A DNA stretch of 64,000 bases from Cristatella mucedo (taxonomy: Eukaryota > Bryozoa > Phylactolaemata > Cristatellidae), in NCBI GenBank assembly GCA_009760855.2, contig WPIO01000014.1:771001-835000 (forward strand). The letters run 5' to 3'. Of this stretch, positions 1 to 11,504 are shown one piece after another; position 1 is the first letter of the stretch; each line of letters opens with the position of its first letter. The translations under genes and the position numbers were made by a program. The notes beneath the pieces were generated by a model. That model had not been told where the DNA came from, made no database searches, and was given only the letters and a program-made list of their open reading frames with translations.

Positions 1-750
1 GCTATATTCGTGTTCAGCGCACCTAGATACCGCAGATTAGGACCCTCATAAGTTAGTAACAATTTAAATTTTGACCGGTGGTATGAGCAAGGCATACACT
101 TTATCGACGAAAAATGCTGCGGTGAAAGCCGCGAAAGCTTTGCTTCATCCTATACGAGCTTGTCTTTCATTTATTAGCCGTTTCGTACAAGTAATTTTGC
201 CACCGAAAGAGCATGCATAGCCTGACGTTTGGCATAAGCATTATCTGTGCGGGTGATTGCATAATTTTTAATCACTTTTACGGCCGGATAATTAAATCTG
301 GTGTCTGACAGTTTTACTGTGCTTTTTGAATTCTCGAGGACCTCAAAGAAAGCTTTGTGATATAAATGTCACTGGCAAGGTAACGAGACTGTTGAAGAAT
401 AACAAGCCAGATTTAGGCCGCTGACTGCACTATCGTGTGCATGGATTTTATTGCTGCTAGCAGACCACATTTTTTTTGGTTAATATGCTTACCATCTGGA
501 TACCCGGGGTATCATTAAGTGCGCCTTGCTTTCTGTTGAGGAGTAGTCAGTGAGCCTCGGTTTAGCTCAATGCTATGTTTGGAAGTCACAAGAAGGATTT
601 AGTCAAAGCGAGCCCTAATGGGAGCCACGGGAGCACTCCATTGTTCTCCGCGCCGTGCTACATGTCATGAGCCGCTTGAAAACAAAATTATCAGAACTGC
701 TCCCATTTCTTGCCGAACTAGTGACTGCTCAATAAGTAAATATACTTATG
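1..750. other. Unassigned intergenic DNA
   Basis: I recognise no gene, RNA or repeat family here. Open frames are short, and the one from 618 runs into the AT repeat. Confidence 0.5.
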
Positions 751-752
751 TA

Positions 753-754
753 TG

Positions 755-787
<33 letters not shown>

Positions 788-841
788 GTATATATATATC
801 AGACCAATGATATATATAAATATATATATATATATCATTCG

Positions 842-894
<53 letters not shown>
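753..894. repeat. (AT)n tract with inverted spacer
   Basis: The tract is mostly TA dinucleotides, broken by a 14-nt inverted pair at 799-812 and 833-846 that differs by one base; the same word recurs at the right edge. The sequence should readily form a cruciform. Confidence 0.9.
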
Positions 895-899
<5 letters not shown>

Positions 900-967
900 C
901 CAATCGAGAATAATCGCGAAAGCTACAGGCAAACGTGGACGAGGTTTTACCTTGAGCTCATTCGATC

Positions 968-1055
968 GTGTTTCCTTTGCAGCAAATGTAAAGCACCTAG
1001 AAAGAGTTTGAGTTTTCTGAGGGCGCTGTATCAAGTGTATTATTATAATATAGCT
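968..1055 (+). mobile_element. LINE 3'-end fragment, severely 5'-truncated
   Basis: It matches the 3' terminal consensus of the LINE family seen elsewhere in the window (gcaaatgtaaagcacctag, then gagttctctgagggcgct and an ATT-rich tail). No coding part remains. Confidence 0.75.
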
Positions 1056-1234
1056 CAATAAAAAGATCAATGGATGCTGCCGAATAGCTTTCCTAGAAAT
1101 GCAGCAAAATAGTGAACCCAGACGATCTTACTCTTTAAGCAAAGCAAAAGTAAATAGCGAGACTGAAGTAAACGGGCATGAAGTGTTTTGTGAAGCTATA
1201 GGAAAGATTGCGTAGCATTGCAGATGTTGTCGTA

Positions 1235-1385
1235 GCTAGTGGGTTTGGTTTGGCCCTTGGGTAATGTGCTCGCCTATAACAGCCAGGTTCGTGGGCCCGA
1301 ATCATGTGAATGCAGTCGTGTTGGCAGAGTCTGATCGAACCGAGACTGGCGAACCTACTGTACAACCTTGTTTGGCTCATTCTGA
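1235..1385 (+). repeat. Possible tRNA-like repeat
   Basis: A stretch resembling a pol III A box is followed about 40 nt later by a B-box-like word (ggttcgtgggcccgaatc). It resembles the heads of the two SINE families below, but its body matches neither. Confidence 0.3.
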
Positions 1386-1439
1386 CACAGCCAGTGTCAA
1401 CCTCCTAAGCAGAACGTGCCATTGAAATAAATTCAAACT

Positions 1440-2790
1440 TATCAACATTCACTCAAATGATGAGGGGTGGTGGCTACCTCAACTACACCATGTTGATGTA
1501 CCCGTCATTCGAGAAGCCTCTAAAGTCTGGGATACGCAAGGGCTCGATGCTTGATCCCCTCCTTTCCAGGATGTATACGCTCCCTCTTGCTGAAGTAATC
1601 TCTAGGCAAATCTAGGCTTTCATTTCTACGCAGACGATGCATAGCTGCACCTGGTCTTATTGCCGAGCTGGTTTGGTCTAGCGGTTAAGGTGCTCGCCCC
1701 CCCCCCCCCGACCAAGGTCTGACTTTGAGGTCGTGGGCTCGAGCCCCGAGGCATATGCGAAGCGCCTGAATAGAGATCAAGTTCTCTTAGGGCGCTATAT
1801 AAATGAATTATATATTATATATTTATATATATATAATCCCTCCCAACGTGCCGGAACGCCAAACACTCTCAACTCCCTCGAAGCATGTATCGTGGACATC
1901 CACGCTTGGACTGCAATAAAAATTTTTAAAATTAAATGACGGGGAAAAAAATAAGTTTACATTTTTGATAGACAAACCAAGTGTTACATGGAAACTGGAA
2001 AATCTTTCTCTTAAAATGGGCTTGGTTAGCCTATCTCTGATCACCTCAGCGAGATATCTGGGTTTTCCAATTCAAAGTGACCTGTCACTTGACGACCATA
2101 TCAGCTCCGAAGTCGACACTCCTAAAATTCATTATTACTTACACGGGGACCACATACAAACTGGTCTATACGTTAGTTACATTCCTTCTTGACTTCTGTA
2201 ACTCACTAATTGCTAATATTCAGACGTACGCATTCAGGCATTCAGTGGATTTGGTGAGCAACTCTATAGGCCGGCTTTGTCTATCGTAAACGCCGAAGGA
2301 TCCGCATTGTTCCACCTCTCACCAGCCACCAATGACTCCCATTAAGCGGTGCACCGACTTACAGGTTTTGTCACTCACTCATTCTGTAGGTCCCTTCATT
2401 CTCTTGCTCCAACCCGCCTATCCGAAATTGCTTCATAATCGGGCTGGGCATTGTACCACCCTCTCGCCTGACTCAAGTCGTTTAGCTGAGCTACTAAGCA
2501 ACTTCAAATCCTTAAGAAACCGTACTTTAAGATCGTATACTCCCAAAGCCTAAAAATTACTCCCGACTGATTTCCCAACGTCCCCTGACTTGAAGAAATT
2601 TAAACAGAACCTCAAACGCACACGTTCATCAAAATATTTGCTAGGTCTCCGTGAATTTCCTTTGTGTGCTTACACGGGCTAACACTGTGCGTATTATTAC
2701 TAACCGTACTGATAAGGTTCCTTAACAACATATGTAAATTGCTAGAGAGTGATTTAGTTCTCTGAGGGTGCAATACAAATGTACGATTGC
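1440..2790 (+). mobile_element. APE-type LINE fragment (CR1/L2-like RT), interrupted by a SINE
   Basis: Reverse-transcriptase remnants read GIRKGSMLDPLL and FYADD (1624-1638, followed by a stop). After a SINE insertion the frame resumes with LEACIVDIHAW and RYLGFPIQSDLSLDDHI, then a C-terminal region and 3' UTR ending near 2790 in gttctctgagggtgc. Multiple stops and frameshifts show a dead copy. The same order is seen in the other LINE copies of this window. Confidence 0.8.
1661..1835 (+). mobile_element. SINE-1 (tRNA-derived), inserted in a LINE
   Basis: It has a tRNA-like head with an A box (tggtctagcggttaaggtg) and a B box (ggtcgtgggctcgagcccc), with a C13 run between them. The 3' end gaatagagat...gttctcttagggcgctatat matches the LINE 3' end. 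It splits the reverse-transcriptase region of the host LINE. Confidence 0.85.
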
Positions 2791-2799
2791 TATCATTAT

Positions 2800-4140
2800 G
2801 TCAAGAACGTTGAAAAAATGATGTGATGGTGGCAAATGATGAGATCCTTGCAAGTAGTCAATCTAAGCGAAGCTTTTGCTCACGTGTCGAATACAATAAC
2901 TAAAACTTCCACGGTGGTTATCATCGTCAGCAGATATTGCCGCACTCCCAAAATTCCCGGCTCCGGACTGCATGCATTTACATTTAGGATGCATCTTTGA
3001 AATTCACGCCATTCTGCTCGCGCGTTGTCAAGCAAATTGAATCTAGAATTATGTTTCAGCCTGCAAGAGGATCGAATGTATGTTGAGGCTGGCCATTCAT
3101 CAGAAGTCTGCTGTATGAGATTCAAATTGCAACAGCGAATGGCTAACGAAGTTCAAGGCTCTCCAAATTTTGTCTCGACAAAAGACTGCAAAAGTTCTGC
3201 CTCGATTACTAGCCCTCTCCAGCCGCAACAGATCATACTTTTTGAATTGAAAAGTCACTTGAGAACGTAGTAAAAATGCCAAGAATGTTTGTTAACATAC
3301 GCTAACCGTAGTAAAGTGTAACATGCAGTCTTTATGCCAATTACTAAGAGCCGAAAAGCACGAAGTTGAGGTGATCTCAAGTGGGATGGTGTTTTATGCT
3401 TCTTGGACAGTCTTAGACCATCCTGAAAGACGCATTCCGCCGACACTCCTATTCTCGGATGTCCCTGCCGCTTAACTACGGAAACGCCTGAGGGGAGTGA
3501 GGTCAAAGATCAATACTCGGGCACCGCACAACAAGTATGCTCCAAATCTGGCTGTGGCGTATGATCTGTTTTTTATTGACAAGGAATTCCAGCGGTTTTG
3601 GTCCAACGATGACTCGTTGGGTTTTACTGGCAGGATCCGATTGATTGAGTTGTATAGTATAGATGGCATAGATGAGCTCGAGCCCAATTGCATGCTGGCG
3701 ACATGCCAGCTATCAGATTGGCGCCTCGGGGTCGCAGCCGGTGCAGTCGTACCCAAGCGCTCAAAAGCTTTTATGCCCTGGCCGCGGCTCCAGCAAATGA
3801 TCACGCGACAGCAACAATAGCTAAATGGCCGCATTACTTCTCTCCATAGCTACCGTGGGCTCGCAATCTCGAGCCAGGGTCAATAACTGTAACAGACTGC
3901 TGTAAATGTGTCCCAATCCCAGAAGTAAATCCGTCACTTACGCTCCAGCCAGCAGGTGACTGAATTCCACGAGTTACATGACACGCTGCCAACTGATTCC
4001 ATGCGGTCGCATTTGGGCACTTCTGCGATTGCATTTAAGGAGTGGAACCAGTCTTATCACGATCGCATCCTGCCAGTAATAGCACCGTTGCCCCGGTTGA
4101 GTACAGAATAAAGAGCAACAACTAACTCAAGCAGCCACAA
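2800..4140. other. Unassigned DNA, one 107-codon open frame
   Basis: The plus-strand open frame 3497-3820 (107 codons) overlaps a 120-codon minus-strand frame. I recognise neither, and neither has clear splice context. Treat as non-coding unless transcripts show otherwise. Confidence 0.3.
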
Positions 4141-4142
4141 GT

Positions 4143-4210
4143 TTAAAAACAAAGTATGACTCATTCAACAGCTTCATTTATAGAGCAACTGAAAAAGTCT
4201 TGAGGGCAAT
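4143..4210 (-). mobile_element. SINE-2 3'-part fragment
   Basis: It matches the SINE-2 3' body on the minus strand (ttcatttatagagcaactg, corresponding to the family end gctatacaaatgaggctgtt). The tRNA-like head is missing. Confidence 0.5.
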
Positions 4211-4503
4211 CTCTCTTTAGAGAGTGCAAAAATAAATACCCGAGCTCAAGACCTGTGTCGTAAGGGGGTGTACACTTAACCCCCAGGGGACAAAGTTCCT
4301 GCTAGCCACTCGTCGGTGGAGGAGAGGTCGGAAAAGACTATCAATCAAAGAAGTGCCTGCCAACGACCTGGTCCGATGAATCGTCGGTGCCGTCGCAGCC
4401 AATGCCGAGTTCTGTCTTCTACGGCAGCCGCACGTTGCCGCACCTTGTCTCAGGCATTGGAACCAAGCCCATCTCTGCCGCCGCCTTAGTTTTGCTAGTC
4501 TCC

Positions 4504-4681
4504 AGAAGATCACCCCAGCTTGCGTATAGACATGCCTGGCGGTCAATTACGTCATTCACATTCTAACGACTCACTTCTGCCGCTACTGCGTTAGAAGATC
4601 GCCCCAGCTTGCCTATAGACACGCTTTGTGGTTGGTTACGTAATCCACATTCGGGCGACCTACCTTTGCTGATACTGCATT
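4504..4681. repeat. Tandem duplication, two units of about 89 bp
   Basis: Both units begin agaagatc-ccccagcttgc and continue in parallel through ttacgt and ctgc-ctactgcgtt-like words, with about 25% divergence. This is an old tandem duplication of unknown nature. Confidence 0.75.
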
Positions 4682-5036
4682 ACTCTCTCACTCTCTTCGC
4701 TTTCTGGAGCCTTCACGGCACTCTCCAGCGCCACATTCTGATTACTATCGGACTGACTATGTACGACCCACGTCTGTAAGCTATTTTCAAGTCCGAGTTT
4801 GTATTAACGTTTATACAGACTTCGTGTGTGAAGTGTCTTGTGCGTGAAACAACTACTCTATGACGAAGCTCGTGCAAGAGCACAGTAGTGCGGTGGCAAT
4901 GCAGCCGCCTATTGCTTGCGAAAGAGAGGCAGCGGCAGACCCTGAAAGGCAGCCGGTAAACAGAAGCTGCAGTATGAAGCTCAGCTAGAGTTCAATCTTA
5001 GGACGCTCACTAGAAGGCCTGAATCAAGTCCTTGAA

Positions 5037-5070
5037 AAAGAGAGAGAACGAGAGAGAGAAAGAGAGAGAG

Positions 5071-5151
<81 letters not shown>
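5037..5151. repeat. (AG)n microsatellite
   Basis: GA dinucleotides run for about 115 bp, slightly interrupted at the left end. Confidence 0.95.
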
Positions 5152-5153
<2 letters not shown>

Positions 5154-5454
5154 AGCCAGCTAGTTTTGGCGGTACCGCGCTTTGTTGTGCACTTAGGCCT
5201 CGTGAGCGACTTACTGCTCCCGCTGAACGGAACTGATCGTGTAGTTAATTAGATGAGAAGCTGACCGGTCGACCGGCTTTTGCTCGATTTATACGAGGAA
5301 AAACTACTCCGAGGCCCCCCGAAGGAAAAATGCTGCGTAACATTGCCCGTTTCATGGATGGCTAGCCCTGTGGCCGACGGAGCATTACGCCGCTGCTCTA
5401 GCGCGCAAACGGCGGCCCAAACTTGCCCCCGGCTCATAGCCCCGGAGGTAAAGT

Positions 5455-5585
5455 TTTCGCTCATCCATGACCAAGGTCATGGATTCGAGTCGTGCAGTGG
5501 GCGATAAGGATTGCCCACTGCACGCCTTGGCAATAGCCGTCAAGGATCTTCCGCCGCTATACAAATGAGACTGTTAAATCAGCTA
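5455..5585 (+). mobile_element. SINE-2 copy with degraded head
   Basis: A B-box-like word (ggtcatggattcgagtc) is followed by the SINE-2 body and 3' end (gctatacaaatgagactgttaaatcagct-like). A perfect 11-bp hairpin (5492-5502 with 5513-5523) lies in the body. Confidence 0.7.
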
Positions 5586-5929
5586 AGTTATCGTGCAATA
5601 TTATATTCGTGTGAGAAATGCTGGGTCACTCTGGGGGGAGGGAACGATCAATAGTCCGACGGCCCATTTCATCTGTTCAACTGCAGGCGACCGACGTTTT
5701 GTTCGCGGCAGCCAATGAAATCGCAGAATGAGCCGTCGTCCCAGTTCTTAACCTCGCAGCTGGGGCACCGGTGTGAAACCGGTTCTGAGCTAACGCAGTT
5801 ATAAAACAGAAGACTCGCCGCAACCCTCCTTACGTGCAGCAGACGACGAAACGGGCTCGGCTTGACGTACGTGGCGCTTCGCACGGAACGCCAGCCAGCA
5901 GCCGAGGTGAGGAACAGCCGAGCATTTAA

Positions 5930-6330
5930 GCTCAGCTCGGTCGCTGCGAAGGAGCGGTTCGCCGCCGCCCCCGAGCCGCCGCCGAGTACTACTGAGTACT
6001 AAGTACTACGACTCGCCGCTAGTGAGCCGCGCGGCGGCTCGCCCCTCGGCCCGCAGTGGGCGGCACGACGAGCGGCCCGTTTCAGCCTCCGGCTTCTGCG
6101 ATAGACCGATCCCGATTAGGCGGGCGAGTAGGGGGGACGACGAAGTTAGTTAGGCGTACGCTACCGCGCGCGAGCTGACTACACTGCCGCTGCGCCGCCC
6201 CGCGTACGCGATGCGTTCGATCGAGCCGCCAACCGTACCGCCGTGGGTGGGCTGAACCGCGGCGCGCAGGTGAGGCAGCAAACTAGCTGCTGCGGCGCGC
6301 AAACCGGCTACTCTAACGACCGCGGAGGCT
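5930..6330. promoter_or_regulatory. CpG-rich block
   Basis: This is a strongly GC- and CpG-rich stretch within a moderately AT-rich window, with many gccgccg and cgcg words. It may be a promoter-type island, but I see no TATA box or adjoining recognised exon. A plus-strand open frame of 203 codons starts at 6243; I do not recognise it, and such length is expected by chance in GC-rich DNA. Confidence 0.3.
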
Positions 6331-7096
6331 CGCCGCGAGCGGGTATGACTTACATCGAGTGGCCAGGACCTGTAGTGCTCGGCTCATCCCGACTCACCGT
6401 ATTTGCTGCGTCCGCTGGACGGAGTTTACTTTCGGCGGATACGTCGGGCAGCCAGTTCCTTGCCCGTAGAGTGGCTAACGGGAGCTCGGCGACGATTCGC
6501 CTGCAGCATCCAGTACAGCCGAGTAGCTCGTCCTTCCGAAACGTTTCTCCGCGTATCGAATACGAAATCTCCGCCCTTCGTCTGATGTACGACCACCATT
6601 CGCTGCGCGACCGCGAAGCTGCCGTTGGTTTCGTAACTAATGTGGGCAGCATGTTTAGCTATAGCTCTCTGGACCGACACGACGACTACTCTCCTACTGC
6701 CGACTGTGGCACATCCTTTTCAGCGGTCCTGAATCCTGACTCTGCTACGCTTCCCACTTTCTCTCTGTTGCGTAAGACGAAGTCTGTTGGCTACCGAATG
6801 CGTACCGAAAGCCGCTCAGGCTGTGAGTGCGCTATACAAAACTCTCCTGCGTAACACCCACGTGGTCTTTATGACTTTGCGGAGTTACAGATGGAGATAC
6901 ATTACATCGCGCGCATGCGCGGTGCGACTGAGTCGTATGCTCTGCCTGAGAACGTGCGCTATTGAAAATGGCTGAACAGCCTGCGGTTTAGACAGCGTGC
7001 CTGGGCGGCGTTCGCCCATCCCTGAGCTAATGCCCTAGCCGAAGTATGCGAGGTAAGCTCGGCAAGGTGTGCGCTCAGCGAATAATGAAAACAAAT

Positions 7097-7255
7097 ATTA
7101 GCTGATTCAAGAGCGTCATTTATACAGCGGCAGAAGAGCCGTAACGGCTATCGCCAGCGCTTGCAGTTGTCAATAAAAGATCGACCGCGGCAGGATTCGA
7201 ACCCGCAATCTCGGTCATTTTTAAGAGCGAGCACCATGGAAACAGTCGATCGGTG
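7097..7255 (-). mobile_element. SINE-2, near full length
   Basis: On the minus strand it has a tRNA-like head with B box (gcgggttcgaatcctgccg), then the conserved body (gcgatagcc-ttacggctcttctg) and the 3' end ctgtataaatgacgctct. It aligns with the copies at 21641, 29727 and 39709. Confidence 0.8.
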
Positions 7256-7549
7256 ACAACTAATTCACGTGAGAACCCAAATAGACGTCGCTACTGGGAG
7301 CGGTGGCCGGATCGCGGAGGGAGGAGCAGCCTGAATGAGCGATGTGCTCGCTCCCGCCCTCATACCCTCGCCGGTCCGGCGATCGTCGAGGATTAGGTGC
7401 TCGCTCACCAGCAGCCCACGTGGGGCTAATCCTATAACGGCTATTTAACAGGATCCGCTTGGAACCTCGTCGTTGTCATCGCCGAGAGAGAGAGAGAGTG
7501 GAGAGAGAGACAGAGTGTGTGTGTGTGCGTGCGTGACCGATTTATTGCC

Positions 7550-7700
7550 GTATTAATAAGGATATGGGCCGGCGGCGTTTGTGGTCATATTATTAACGCT
7601 GTGGCCAGTTTATGGCCAAGCCGTGTCTATGGCCCAGCGGAGTTTATGGCGCTGCCCCTGGTTTGCGTGTCGTGCCAGTTTATGGGAAATGGTTTATGAG
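7550..7700 (+). repeat. Unclassified dispersed repeat A, copy 1
   Basis: It shares tggccagtttatggcc, tatggcccagcggagtttat and a later tttatg-rich part, in the same order, with the minus strand of 21890-22075. No coding capacity or terminal repeats are visible. Confidence 0.65.
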
Positions 7701-7868
7701 GGCGAGTCGCAGCCTACAGAGAGACAGCAGTTCGAACGCCGGCCGGGGGGGGGGCAAGACGGCTGGGTTCGGGAGCGCTGCGGGCGCCTGCCGGAATATA
7801 CGTCTTTGTGAGGCCGCTTCGGTGTTTTGCATGTCATCGCGTACTCGCAGTTGGGAGATCATTAAGCT

Positions 7869-8016
<148 letters not shown>

Positions 8017-8029
8017 GAATTACAGAGGG

Positions 8030-8880
8030 GGCATATTGAGACGTTTCGCCCACGGCTCAGACGCCCGGGGACGAACGCAAGCGCTCCACTATAGTGTACG
8101 TCGGCAGCTTCATGCCGCGGGGCCGCCGCCGCGCGACGATCCGGGAACTTGAAAGACTTCGCAGCCTCTAGAGATAAACAACTAAGTGCAACTAACTGTG
8201 CAGTGTGCTAGCCGCTCGGTCCTGACGTCTAGGTAGGCTTGGCGCTACGTAGGGATCCGATGAGGGACTGGACGCATCGACGCCACTGCAGGCCTCCGCG
8301 ACTACGCCGCAGACCCAGCGTGTCTCTGGCGTCGCGACGCGCATTTGGCTTGGACAGGTAGCTCAGGCGCACGCTCGCGACCGCAACGTAACGAGCTACT
8401 GAAACGAGTCCCCAACGAAGAAGCTGTTGCCGCGAGGCTCCGTTGAAGTCCGCTTTCGTTTCGGTTATTCCTCAGCAGCCGCCGCGCGCGCGAAAGTTAA
8501 GGAAAGCAGCAAGGTCGCCGACGCCCCAGAAGGGGGCACGACGCGCAATAGGCAAGGGTCGCGAGCGCTACAGCTCCGCCAGGGATGGTGAGCTCCGCCA
8601 GGGGGCGTGAGGTTTGCTCAGCAGACGTTCACTAGCCCCCACCCCCAGCCCACACCCACCCAGCGGATTCGAGCGGACAGTGTGTGTCCTCAGCCGTACT
8701 CGGTGCCGGAAGTCGCTACGCGTATTTCTAAGGAGCTGCTGCGGTTCGAAATTTTGCAACGAAGCGCCGCTGAAACTAAGACGGAGCTTCTGAGGAGGAG
8801 CTGTGCGAGACGAGAGTCGAGCTCGCCTACGCCTGCCTCGGGCCTCGGGCGACGCACAGCCGCCGGCTAGCCGACTAGCT
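8030..8880. other. GC-rich intergenic DNA, no recognised gene
   Basis: This CpG-rich stretch holds short overlapping open frames on both strands. It could hold an untranslated first exon of the ABCB gene, but no splice evidence shows this. Confidence 0.3.
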
Positions 8881-11250
8881 TCTTGTTCTGACCGCCTGGC
8901 AGAGCGTATTTGTACTCATAATTATTGTACTGTTTTACATATACCAAACACCATTGTAGCATAATTTTAAAGTGGAGGTCGCCTCGGTAGCCCCTTCCGA
9001 AATACATCGAAGTCTGTATTCCGATGCTGACTAGGGCTGACGCTGTCCAACTGCGACTGGGTAGGGGCTCCGGCAGCCTCAATATCGAATTGCCTGCTTC
9101 TTCATCCGAAGAAGATCCTCATCAGATCTGAAGGCAGATCGTCAGATTCGAGAACTATCGTAGCATGAAAGATGTCGCGAAGAGGGAGCTGGGTAGTCCG
9201 CCGACATCGACCAGAGGGCACTACGCCGATGACATATCAGTCTGGCCCTTGAATTAGCCTACTGCGCACTGTCTCGTAGCGATCGTTCCAATCCACTCCG
9301 GTATTGGCTTGTGGCGACCACCGTTACGAGCGATCTGGCCAGCAGCCGAAGGCAGGCGCTTCGGTAATAAGCGCTTCGGTCACACCCAGGATAGACTTCG
9401 TTGACAGACCAGAGCAAGTTACTGGATGGACAAAAGCAATTGTGCTTCAGGATACGGTTTTCCTGGCTCAATGCACACTGGCTGTGCCAAGATGAATGAG
9501 ATCTTCCAATGCCGAATACCACCTGTACAAGGTGCTCATGAACTCAAGTCGCTCAACCAGATTCAGGTCGTGAGTCTTGCGACGCCATAGAATAATGTTT
9601 TGCATATGATTTAAAATGGATAACTAATCAAGCTATCGAGCTTGGAGCTTTTTTGCTTGGCTTTTTATAGGAGAAGAGCCGATAAGCTTGGGTCAGGTTA
9701 AAAAAAAAAGAGTTAAGTCGGCAGATTGACATCTCTGCGAGGTAATGCTGGATCTTAAACTCATCATGTTGGTGCACTGAATTTTTGATCTGCTCCTGCT
9801 GCCACATCAGTCACAAACCGAGTCGAATGACACGGAATTAGGCCTCCACAGGAAAGGCAATCCCGACCTTTCTAGGTCCCTAGGGTCGTGCTTTCTTTAG
9901 CCACATCTTCTTCTCTTCTTCTGCTGTAGTGGATTTTCCATTTCTCTAAAACATGTCGGTGTCACATAAACGGGTGCCCTGTTATCTGAAAATCCCAGTG
10001 TTGCATAAAATGGCACAATGCTTGTCACTGGATATAAATGTGTTATTTTGTATTATCGCCAGTGCCGTGGCCAGCAGTATGCTGCCACAGCACAAATGCT
10101 GCTGAGCCAGCCGAAGCTTTGATTTCGGAATCTACCAGCCCTTTCGCGTGCCTCTTGAATGTCAGGTTCAGCAGAGTTTTGTTATAATCGGCATTCATCT
10201 TGGGCGTTTACCCATGGGGCGGGCTTAGCCCCGTCGGCCAAATGTGGAGATCGGCACAGGTTGTATAACTTACCAATTGTGCAGCCTGGTTCTTTACCTT
10301 GACCCTCATGGGAGGTCGATAACAGTGACGGCTCATTCTGCTGTGTCACTGGCTGCTGTGGTTCGACGGCTCCAAATGGGACCAGTTATTTGCAGTAGCC
10401 TCTGAAGCATTGGCCTTCTTACTTGGGTTGTTAGGGTCAGCCATTATGCCGGCAGCTGCAAGGCATTCCACGTCGGCCTGCACGGCGGGCATCCACGAGC
10501 TTTGCTGCATTTGCTGCTGGAGCTCATTTCTTGCAATTTTGTTGTCTGGGTGGCTCAATCAATCAGTTTATCTGTAGATGACTCAACTTGCAGCAGCTCG
10601 AGTCACGTGACTGGCAAGCTGTTCCTGCGTATACGACGAAGGTCTGCCGGTCACCTCAGCTTTGAGCTTGTGCAATCTCTCACAGTTGGCTCGATTCTGC
10701 ATCGATGGGTGGCCATGTCTGTCATAGGCCTCTCCAGGACCCCAGGCTCGAGAGCTCCTTACACCTGAACTTTTTTTTTCACAGGGCCTGCAGTGCCGAG
10801 TTCGGGTACTTGATACGCATTCTGAGTGTGCTGTCTTCATAAATCTACGAACAGCTAACCTAGGCATCTCTCCTACTCGACTAAGCTCGTGGACACGCTG
10901 GCACTTCAGCAAGCTAGAAAGCTGGGCACGTGTTTGTTTGCATCACATGTTGGCAAGCACCAAGCAAGGAGCAAAAGTTCTGAAGAAAATTTTAGAGCGG
11001 AAGCTTTGTAAAACTGAGACAGCTGACTTTAAAATTGCCAATGCACTATGCTAATATCTATGTACGGACAGCCTCGTGTCACTGGGGTTCCAATATATTT
11101 ACCAATTACGGCTTGGTTAATCATCGAACTCAGCCACGTGCTAAGCCTGTGTAGAGGCAAGCAAAGATGTCTGGTGAGGTCCGGATGTGTAGCCCGGCTC
11201 GGCTGCATCTAAAAGCTGCCGATAGCTCGAATGCCATGCCAAACAAAACA
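8881..11250. other. Unassigned intergenic DNA with coding-like minus-strand frames
   Basis: Two neighbouring minus-strand open frames, 10583-10912 (109 codons) and 10346-10558 (70 codons, Gln/Ala-rich), read as ordinary-looking protein, separated by stops. I do not recognise them. A plus-strand HYADDISVW reading near 9219-9245 resembles the RT catalytic motif but has no supporting context. Confidence 0.3.
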
Positions 11251-11253
11251 TGG

Positions 11254-11287
11254 GAGATTAAGTTCTCTGAGGGCGCTTTATCAAGTG

Positions 11288-11323
<36 letters not shown>
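11254..11323 (+). mobile_element. LINE 3' terminus with (ATT)n tail
   Basis: Only the last 36 nt of the LINE 3' end (gattaagttctctgagggc and onward) and a 35-nt ATT tail remain. This is extreme 5' truncation, typical of target-primed reverse transcription. Confidence 0.75.
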
Positions 11324-11504
11324 CCACATATGTAGCAAATGTATCTGCTGAATGCAAGCAGCTTCTTGATGCCGTGTCCATGCCATATCACAATAAAATA
11401 AAATAAATTGAGGCACTTTTAAAGTTACATATCTATGGGTAAAACCCTATAATATTATGCCTCCTGAGTCTCACTAGTTCAGGTTGTGGCACAATGCATG
11501 CTAC

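Noticed and set aside
1661..1760. Possible tRNA gene
   Set aside because: The A and B boxes are present but the cloverleaf is not intact and the sequence continues into a LINE-like tail, so it is a SINE head.
6243..6854. 203-codon open frame in the CpG-rich block
   Set aside because: No recognised domain, other-strand frames are equally open, and GC-rich composition makes stops rare.
9219..9257. HYADDISVW reading, like an RT catalytic motif
   Set aside because: No other RT motif is found in the same or shifted frames nearby and a stop follows within a few codons; it may be chance.
10583..10912. A 34-nt micro-intron joining the two minus-strand frames
   Set aside because: Available GT and AG positions do not restore a common frame.
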